Of a stretch of DNA of 45,495 nt, positions 33,901 through 39,858 are shown in pieces. Positions within the stretch are counted from its first letter, which is position 1, and the number at the start of each line of letters is the position of its first letter. The translations under genes and the position numbers were made by a program. The notes below the pieces were generated by a model. It was not told the origin of the DNA. It searched no databases and saw only the letters and a list, made by a program, of their open reading frames with translations. This DNA is from Lachnospiraceae bacterium NE2001 (GTDB lineage Bacteria > Bacillota > Clostridia > Lachnospirales > Lachnospiraceae), in contig FOEK01000004.1 of the NCBI GenBank assembly GCA_900110635.1, positions 186,270 through 231,764 on the forward strand, given 5' to 3'.

Positions 33901-34950
33901 TTTGTAGTCGCCGCGGGTGATGGCAACTTTGTAGCCGATGGATTCCATTCGGCGTTCTATGCAGCCTCGACACTCGTTGGAGGTGTCGCCTGTACATATC
34001 TTGTTGTCGTAAAGCATATATTTATCGCGCACCGTCAGGGGTGAGAGATTTGGCATTATAACATTTGCACCTGCAAGTATTCCCTGCTCGCGGCCATTTG
34101 GCCTGATCGTTCCCAGAGCCGTTGTGGCTGGGATAAGTGCATTTGGAAGCATCAATCGGCACAGGCTTATCAGGAATAGGGTCATTTCATAGGAACCCTT
34201 GTCTTTATCTCTGAATGGTGTATCTGAATGTGGTAAAAATGGACCAAGGCCTATCATTTCCGGCTTAAACTCCTGCATAAACATCATATCGTCCACCAGG
34301 CATTCCACCGTCTGCTCGGGCGAGCCGATCATTACGCCGCACCCTGTCTGGTAACCCAGTGATTTCAGGTCTTTCAGGCAGCGCATACGATTGGACCAGG
34401 ACATATTTTCTGGATGAAGCTTTCCGTAATGCTCTTCATTTGCAGTCTCGTGACGCAGCAGATATCTGTCCGCTCCTGCCTCACGATATGCCTTATACTG
34501 CTCGTAGGACTTTTCTCCTATTGAAAGTGTCACGGCACATTCAGGGTAATCCTTCTTAAGTCGTCTGACCAGGTCGCATATCACATCATCAGTATAATAA
34601 GGATCCTCACCGCTCTGGAGAACGAAGGTTCTAAAGCCATATTTATAGCCGTCCTCACAGCAGGCCAGGATATCCTCTTCTGTCAGACGATAACGGGTGA
34701 GCTTCGAATTGCCCGCGCGGAGTCCACAGTAGTAACAGTTTTTGTTGCAAATGTTACTGAACTCCACTATGCCTCGAATGAAAACCTCTTTGCCGTATAC
34801 CTGGTCGGCAACCGCCCGCGCCTTTGAAGCCGCGTACTTCAGCAGCTCTTCATCTTCTCCTGCTCCATCTAGCAGAATCATCCACTCCTCACGGGAGAGC
34901 TCATTTGTCTCAGCCAGTTTATCTATTAAAATGTACTTCTCATTATTCAA
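33868..34950 (-). CDS. hydE: HydE, radical SAM maturase of [FeFe]-hydrogenase type
   Basis: 360 residues from a TTG start at 34950, with GGAG ten bases upstream; no suitable ATG is near. Radical SAM motif Cys68-x3-Cys72-x2-Cys75 (CNKNCYYC) with the SAM/GGE-like region LQSGED. A second-cluster motif CX7CX2C (ICTGDTSNECRGC) is present near 325. HydE acts on the HydG-made Fe(CO)2(CN)cysteine complex on the way to the 2Fe subcluster. The native end seems to be ITRGDYK; the remaining MCNGVRPHCT is encoded by the REP-A cluster. It is 48 bp after hydF. No hydG is present in the window. Confidence 0.94.
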   Translation of the reverse strand: MNNEKYILIDKLAETNELSREEWMILLDGAGEDEELLKYAASKARAVADQVYGKEVFIRGIVEFSNICNKNCYYCGLRAGNSKLTRYRLTEEDILACCEDGYKYGFRTFVLQSGEDPYYTDDVICDLVRRLKKDYPECAVTLSIGEKSYEQYKAYREAGADRYLLRHETANEEHYGKLHPENMSWSNRMRCLKDLKSLGYQTGCGVMIGSPEQTVECLVDDMMFMQEFKPEMIGLGPFLPHSDTPFRDKDKGSYEMTLFLISLCRLMLPNALIPATTALGTIRPNGREQGILAGANVIMPNLSPLTVRDKYMLYDNKICTGDTSNECRGCIERRMESIGYKVAITRGDYKMCNGVRPHCT

Positions 34951-34967
34951 TCTATACTACTCCTATA

Positions 34968-35027
34968 TCAAGACAGGGGACGGTTCTCTGTCTTTTTTTC
35001 AAGACAGAGAACCGTCCCCTGTCTTGA
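34968..35027. repeat. REP-B perfect 27-bp inverted repeat
   Basis: Left arm 34968-34994 (TCAAGACAGGGGACGG...), 6-base loop, right arm 35001-35027, perfectly complementary over 27 bp. The stop codon of hydF (34999-35001) lies in the loop. The right arm supplies its last codons (KTGDGSLS). Confidence 0.95.
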
Positions 35028-36303
35028 AGATTGGTGAAATGGTACGGTCGAGAATGCCTTTCATAAAAGCAATGGCGATGCCGTAGTTAGTAAATGGTAT
35101 GCCAGCATCCTCGGCGCATTTCATACGGTAAATCATTTCGCGGTAGCTAAGCATACAGCCGCCGCAATGTATTATCAGTTTGTAGTCTTCAAGGTTCTCC
35201 GGAAAATCAGCACCTGAGGAAGTCTCGATCACAAGACTCTTTTGCGTACGCTGAGCCAGCCAGTTTGGAAGCTTCACCGTGCCTATATCGCCGCACTGTC
35301 TGTGATGGGTACAGCCCTCGCTGATCAGCACCCTGTCTCCATCCTGCAGACTATCAATTGCTCCAGCACCCTTAACAGCTGTATCCAGGAAGCCCTTGTA
35401 TCTTGCCATCAGTATCGAAAATGAAGTAAGTGCCACATCCTGAGGAACTATCTTATTTACCTTCTCAAAAACCTGACTATCAGTGATCACAAGGTCTGGC
35501 TTCTGGCCTGCATTTGACATTCTTTCAAGAAGTTCGGCCAGCTCAGTTTCTCTGGTTGTGATGGCAAATGCACCTGTATCCAGTATGTCTCGAATAGCCT
35601 GCTGCTGCGGAAGAATGAGTCTTCCCTTAGGTGCAGCTTTATCGATTGGGATTACGAGAACGATGGTCTGGCCTGGTTCTATAATATCGCCAACCAATTT
35701 CAGCCCGTTATCTCCAGAAGGAACTATGTGGCCGATCATCTCCTTCAGTTCCTGTATACCGGTCTTCTCTGTAGCACTCACAAATATGGTATTAGTCCTG
35801 GTCCCTTCGATTTCATCGTTTTTGCCAATTTCGAGAGGACCAGCCTCAGGAGCACCAGCAGCCTCCTCTTTTTTTTCAGTTGCTTGAGATCCAGTCCCAA
35901 GAGAATCCAGTAAATCAGATTTATTCTTTGCTATGATAAATGGTATCGACTTCTCCTCAAAGATCCGAAGAAGTTCTTCTTCTGACACATCCATTTCACG
36001 GGTTGCATCAGTCACAAGAATCGCAATGTCCGTCTTGTTCAGTATCTGCTTAGTGCGCTTAACGCGAAGCTCGCCCAAAGTTCCTGAATCGTCGAAGCCC
36101 GGAGTATCTGTGATCAGAACCGGCCCCAGCGGAAGCAGCTCCATCGCTTTCGAAACAGGATCAGTCGTGGTCCCAAGGGTATCTGAAACCACTGCCAGCT
36201 GTTGGTTTGTTACTGCATTTACCAGGCTGGACTTGCCTGCATTTCGCTTTCCAAAGAAGCTTATTCTTAGACGCTCGCCTGAAGGTGTATCATTTAAACT
36301 CAT
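34999..36303 (-). CDS. hydF: HydF, GTPase scaffold for the 2Fe subcluster
   Basis: 434 residues. N-terminal GTPase: P-loop GKRNAGKSS at about 14-22, DTPGFDD, NKSDLLD. The dimerisation and cluster-binding domains follow, with the HydF signature CTHH...(about 330) and HCGGC near 392 (CxH and HCxxC ligands). The C-terminus GIAIAFMKGILDRTI is typical, then a REP-encoded tail KTGDGSLS. A 46-bp palindromic repeat sits in frame at 35798-35843 and encodes GPLEIGKNDEIEGT in a low-complexity loop (about 138-165) of the G domain. AGGAGA ribosome site. It is the first gene of the 14-gene run. Confidence 0.95.
   Translation of the reverse strand: MSLNDTPSGERLRISFFGKRNAGKSSLVNAVTNQQLAVVSDTLGTTTDPVSKAMELLPLGPVLITDTPGFDDSGTLGELRVKRTKQILNKTDIAILVTDATREMDVSEEELLRIFEEKSIPFIIAKNKSDLLDSLGTGSQATEKKEEAAGAPEAGPLEIGKNDEIEGTRTNTIFVSATEKTGIQELKEMIGHIVPSGDNGLKLVGDIIEPGQTIVLVIPIDKAAPKGRLILPQQQAIRDILDTGAFAITTRETELAELLERMSNAGQKPDLVITDSQVFEKVNKIVPQDVALTSFSILMARYKGFLDTAVKGAGAIDSLQDGDRVLISEGCTHHRQCGDIGTVKLPNWLAQRTQKSLVIETSSGADFPENLEDYKLIIHCGGCMLSYREMIYRMKCAEDAGIPFTNYGIAIAFMKGILDRTISPIFKTGDGSLS
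35798..35843. repeat. 46-bp palindromic repeat, in-frame copy inside hydF
   Basis: Exactly 46 bp, with the same CTGGTCC start, CTTCGATTTC stretch and GGACCAG end as the two intergenic copies at 22704-22804. Because 46 is not a multiple of three, neighbouring bases must have compensated to keep the reading frame. Confidence 0.85.
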
Positions 36304-36672
36304 AACTAATCTCCTACTGCAATCATTTCACTCAATTAAGATTGTCATATCAGCATATACAAATAAAATAGCGCTCTTCCGACATACGAAAGAGCGCGAA
36401 AATAAACATATCCAGGCCGCTACGAGCCATTCATTTGTTCCACGTGCTTCTATCTCAAGCAGAGCACTCGCCAAAGTCAAACTCCTTAATTAAATATACT
36501 TCAAATAAGAATACCTCAAATAAGGATGCCTTAAGCAACGAACTCCAGTTTCGATGTCAGGATGGTTTGTACGACTATTATACGACTTTTCTCATAGAAA
36601 TACACTACTAATTTTTCGTCTTATTTAGAAACTATCTGCACATTTTTAGCCGAGACAGCACCTCTATGTGTG
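36304..36672. other. 369-bp leader upstream of hydF with hairpins and short repeats
   Basis: No secure gene. On the minus strand it holds a TATAAT (36577-36582) as a possible -10. Two clear and one weak 15-bp repeats follow (ATACTTCAAATAAGA-type, 36496-36540), then AAGGAG and a 48-codon frame from TTG 36474 to the stop at 36328. The same stretch can fold: TGCTT/AAGCA hairpin (about 36445-36461) and an 8-bp stem GCGCTCTT/AAGAGCGC (36371-36397). It may be a small protein, a leader peptide or a structured regulatory RNA for the run that follows. Confidence 0.5.
36577..36582 (-). promoter_or_regulatory. Possible -10 of the hydF-hypE transcription unit
   Basis: TATAAT on the minus strand within CGTATAATAGTCG, about 275 bp upstream of the hydF start. 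No good -35 hexamer is seen at the usual distance, so activation or a different start point is possible. Confidence 0.35.
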
Positions 36673-37875
36673 CTAGAGTTTGAGGCCGATCAGGAAGGCT
36701 TTTTCGTAGCCTCCCGGGATCATATATTTTTCCAGACGGTTTCCCTGCACCAGTTTGATGTCGAAGCCATGCATTTCAACTACCTTCTTCGCAATTGAAA
36801 GGCCGAGACCCGTCCCCCCCTTGGAGCTTCTTGATTCGTCGCCCATCACAAATGGCTCAAATATGTGCTCCGCATTTTCCTTATCAATGCGGTCACCGTT
36901 ATCGGCTACCAAGATTCGGACATAATCATCCTCGCGATAGAGATAGAGGCCAATGTCCGTTCCCTTCTTGTTGTGCTTTACGGCATTTGTCAGAAGATTC
37001 GTGATGACGCGGGACATCTGGAGCCTGTCCAGAGGAACCATAATTACCTCTTCTGGGATATCCACGTCGAGGGTCATACCAGCGTCCTCAACATCCTTAT
37101 AGACAAATGCACCTGCTTCTCTCACCAGTTCGGCAATATCTGTGTCCTGTTTCGCCAGCTTGTAGCCTTCAGTATCCAGCTTCACATAGTCAAACAGAAG
37201 GGTGATAAGGTCATTCACACGCTTCGACTTACGCTGGATAGCATCCAGGTACTCCGGTTTCTTCGCCTCAGGAACCATTCCATCAGCGAGAGCTTTTGAA
37301 TAACCTGAAACCGTTGTCATCGGGGTCCTTAGGTCGTGGGCAATATCCGAAAGCATCATATTTCGGCGCTGCTCGTACTTTTTCTCAGTAGTAAGCTCCG
37401 CCTCCTCGATCTTCTTCACCTCTCTGACAACCATCCTGGCATAGAAAAATGCACCAACTGCATAAGGAATAATTAGAACTACCGAGATAACCAGCACTGT
37501 CCACAAAAGACCTGCACGGTCCCTGGCTCCCATTTCCTGAAGAATCATTTCAGCCATATTTGAACCGTTACCACGAGTATTGGCACCGCCAAACAAGTTG
37601 TTTGCTATAGTGCCGATAGGTAGTCCTACATTTTCCGGAAGAATGAATTTAAAAAATGCCAGGATCAGTGTTCCGATGATTCCAAGAATTATCGCTGCTA
37701 TTCCCAGGGCGCTCACCGATTCAACATCTGCCCCATCGAAGTATCTACCCAGCAGATAAGGAATCAGCGTGCGGCTCAGGATCTTTGAAATCCCGAATTC
37801 CGCCACACTGACTAGCACTATAACCAATATAAATTTCCTAATAAGGAAGATTTGTAATTCTCTATATCTACTCAT
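36673..37875 (-). CDS. HisKA-type sensor histidine kinase
   Basis: 400 residues. Two transmembrane helices (about 12-35 and 128-150) flank an extracytoplasmic loop with a third hydrophobic stretch (55-75). The cytoplasmic part has the H-box SDIAHDLRTPMTTVSGYSKA near 177, N-box ITNLLTNAVKHNK, VADNGDRID, FEPF and the G-box GGTGLGLSIAKKVVEMHG. The layout resembles VanS/PhoR-like kinases. It follows its likely partner, the OmpR-type regulator, across a 76-bp gap filled by two copies of repeat C. The stimulus is unknown. Confidence 0.92.
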   Translation of the reverse strand: MSRYRELQIFLIRKFILVIVLVSVAEFGISKILSRTLIPYLLGRYFDGADVESVSALGIAAIILGIIGTLILAFFKFILPENVGLPIGTIANNLFGGANTRGNGSNMAEMILQEMGARDRAGLLWTVLVISVVLIIPYAVGAFFYARMVVREVKKIEEAELTTEKKYEQRRNMMLSDIAHDLRTPMTTVSGYSKALADGMVPEAKKPEYLDAIQRKSKRVNDLITLLFDYVKLDTEGYKLAKQDTDIAELVREAGAFVYKDVEDAGMTLDVDIPEEVIMVPLDRLQMSRVITNLLTNAVKHNKKGTDIGLYLYREDDYVRILVADNGDRIDKENAEHIFEPFVMGDESRSSKGGTGLGLSIAKKVVEMHGFDIKLVQGNRLEKYMIPGGYEKAFLIGLKL

Positions 37876-37890
37876 ATTTCATCTTAAAAT

Positions 37891-37948
37891 GTTATCAGCT
37901 GTTACGTCCCCGTGACAATGTTGTCAGTAGTTACGTCCCCGTGACAAC
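37891..37948. repeat. Repeat C, two 29-bp tandem copies
   Basis: Units 37891-37919 and 37920-37948, both GTTxTCAGxxGTTACGTCC-type with termini GTTGTCA/TGACAAC. They fill the gap between the response-regulator and kinase genes. The third copy is at the end of nifD-like 2. Confidence 0.9.
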
Positions 37949-37951
37949 TTT

Positions 37952-38650
37952 TTATTTGTCGAGGCGGTAGCCCAGGCCTCGGAGTGTCTTTATGTATGCT
38001 GATGGGTCTGGTGATAGCTTGGCACGAAGCTTGCTGATGCAGACCATAATGTTGTTGTCGGCGATGAAGAAGTCCTCACCCCAGCCATATTCATATATCT
38101 GCTGCTTGGTGAACACCTTTCCAGGGTGGGTCATAAACAGTTCCATGATCCGATACTCGATGGATGTGAGTTCGATAGACTCCCCAGCCCTTTCCAATGT
38201 GCAGGACTCTGGATCCAGCACCAAGTCGCGAACTGTAATCTTCTGCTTTGTAGTCTCCTGCTCCTGTGAGCCCTTGGTTCCCAGCGCATAGAATCTTCTC
38301 AGATTTGATTTGATCCTTGCCACTGCTTCAAGCGGGTTAAATGGTTTCGCTATATAATCATCCGCCCCGAGATTGAGGCCCAGTATCTTCTCCGAATCCG
38401 CATCCTTTGCTGACAGAAATACGATAGGAACATTGCTTTCCTCTCTTATTTTCTTCAGCACCTGGTAGCCGTCCATTTCTGGCATCATTATATCCAGCAC
38501 ACACATATCCGGAGCATTCTCTTTAAACTGGATAACCGCCTCAGCGCCATCCTTCGCTTCAATAACTGTATAGCCCTCATTTTCCAGGTATAATCCAAGG
38601 AGAGATCTTATCTCCGCCTCGTCGTCTGCGATCAATATCTTATATCCCAT
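37952..38650 (-). CDS. OmpR/PhoB-type response regulator
   Basis: 232 residues. Receiver domain 1-118 with DDE pocket, phosphoacceptor Asp in CVLDIMMPEMDG near 53, Thr/Ser in VFLSAKD and Lys in YIAKPFN. The C-terminal trans_reg_C winged helix (about 135-230) has LTSIEYRIMELFMTHPGKVFTKQQIYEYGWG and a last strand IKTLRGLGYRLDK. AGGTGG lies before ATG 38650. It is upstream of the HisKA kinase gene and probably co-transcribed. Target genes are not identifiable, although the hydF run lies directly downstream of the kinase. Confidence 0.95.
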   Translation of the reverse strand: MGYKILIADDEAEIRSLLGLYLENEGYTVIEAKDGAEAVIQFKENAPDMCVLDIMMPEMDGYQVLKKIREESNVPIVFLSAKDADSEKILGLNLGADDYIAKPFNPLEAVARIKSNLRRFYALGTKGSQEQETTKQKITVRDLVLDPESCTLERAGESIELTSIEYRIMELFMTHPGKVFTKQQIYEYGWGEDFFIADNNIMVCISKLRAKLSPDPSAYIKTLRGLGYRLDK

Positions 38651-38691
38651 CTTTCCACCTCATTTTAAACACTTTATATAACATCACTAAC

Positions 38692-38729
38692 GGGGACGGT
38701 TCAGAAATAACCATTTGAGAACCGTCCCC
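38692..38729. repeat. REP-B short hairpin between DUF975 and OmpR-type genes
   Basis: GGGGACGGTTC (38692-38702) and GAACCGTCCCC (38719-38729) are perfect 11-bp inverted arms. They are followed on the plus strand by TTTTT; on the minus strand there is no T-run. Confidence 0.88.
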
Positions 38730-38740
38730 TTTTTGTTGAT

Positions 38741-39616
38741 CTATTCTTCAGCTGCACCGTAGCGAATTGCTTCGTAAAGTGCTGCGTTTGTTGAGCATCT
38801 GTAAGGTGTTACATAGAAGATGTCGAGTAATCCACAGGTAAATGCTGCAAGGATTTCCCATCCGATGAAGCTGAGATCAAGTACGAATGCTCTCCACTTC
38901 TGACCCTTCATAAGCTCACTACTCTTTGCAAGAACTGTCTTGTAATCCATTTCAGGATTCTCAGCTAAGAGATATGGTACAAGTCTGTACTCATATGTCT
39001 TTACAATACCAGGGATGATGAAGAGAAGTGACCAAAGGAATATGAACAGATCTCTCATAAACATACCCTTAACGATTGACTTATAGTTATGCTCAAAGCC
39101 ATAAACTACATTTGACAGGCTTGCTGGCTCATCAAGATTCTTGAAGAAGAATCTGTCGCATCCAAGCTCAAGTGGGTTAACGATAAATGCATCAAATACA
39201 AATGCTAACGCGATAACTACTCCTGTTACTACGATTACTACTACAACGAATGCTACGCCAATTGCTACAGCATCTTCATCGCTGATGCCATCGCTCTTTA
39301 CTGTAAATGAACCATCTTCATTCTCAATGATTCCGTCACCGTCTGTATCAAGATCAGAATTAAATGTTACTGATACGCTCTCATCATAAGACTCATCATC
39401 ATCTCCATCAACCACTACTGTTGTGTCACTGCCTTTTTCATCATCATTTGATTCGGAAACATTACCAAATGTCTGTCCAAGTGAAGTTCCCATACCTGAG
39501 AAGCCTCCGCTTCCTCCTGCAATGAACGCCAGGATCAGTGCTGCCAGCACGCATTTCCAATAAGCTTTCTTAAATGATGCCTTACCTTTTTCCTTTAACT
39601 GTTTTCTTGTCCACAT
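38741..39616 (-). CDS. DUF975-family membrane protein with possible calcium loop
   Basis: 291 residues from ATG 39616, chosen because GGAAGG lies eight bases upstream; the longer frame to 39649 runs through this site. The N-terminus MWTRKQLKEKGKASFKKAYWKCV is typical of DUF975. Helices lie at about 21-38, 112-140, 190-212 and 245-270. An acidic segment (55-110) carries a D-x-D-G-D-G-I-I-E loop (residues 90-101) like EF-hand or thrombospondin-type calcium sites. The end (YVTPYRCSTNAALYEAIR) fits the family. Function is unknown. It is followed upstream, after a REP-A copy, by a calcium-type P-ATPase. Confidence 0.8.
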   Translation of the reverse strand: MWTRKQLKEKGKASFKKAYWKCVLAALILAFIAGGSGGFSGMGTSLGQTFGNVSESNDDEKGSDTTVVVDGDDDESYDESVSVTFNSDLDTDGDGIIENEDGSFTVKSDGISDEDAVAIGVAFVVVVIVVTGVVIALAFVFDAFIVNPLELGCDRFFFKNLDEPASLSNVVYGFEHNYKSIVKGMFMRDLFIFLWSLLFIIPGIVKTYEYRLVPYLLAENPEMDYKTVLAKSSELMKGQKWRAFVLDLSFIGWEILAAFTCGLLDIFYVTPYRCSTNAALYEAIRYGAAEE

Positions 39617-39792
39617 AACCTTTACCTTCCTTTCTATTTTCTGAGGCAAATCACTTGCTTCCCTCTTTTAAACATTCTATATGTTTTCAAGTGATCTCTG
39701 TTTGTTATGTGCACATCTTAACAAACCAACCTTACCATAAAAATCTCTCTTCCTTAACCTTATCTTAACAAAACTGCCCCACATTCTTAACA

Positions 39793-39845
39793 ATGTGCAA
39801 AAGGGGACAGACCTATGTGCAATGGGGTCTGTCCCCATTGCACAT
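39793..39845. repeat. REP-A element, 53-bp exact copy 2
   Basis: Identical to 28450-28502 over 53 bp. It lies 13 bp beyond the stop of the calcium ATPase gene on the minus strand. Confidence 0.92.
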
Positions 39846-39858
39846 GGCCAATTGCATA

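Noticed and set aside
38692-38734. Terminator of the DUF975 gene
   Set aside because: The hairpin has its T-run only on the plus strand, whereas the gene is on the minus strand; it is better read as a REP-B copy.
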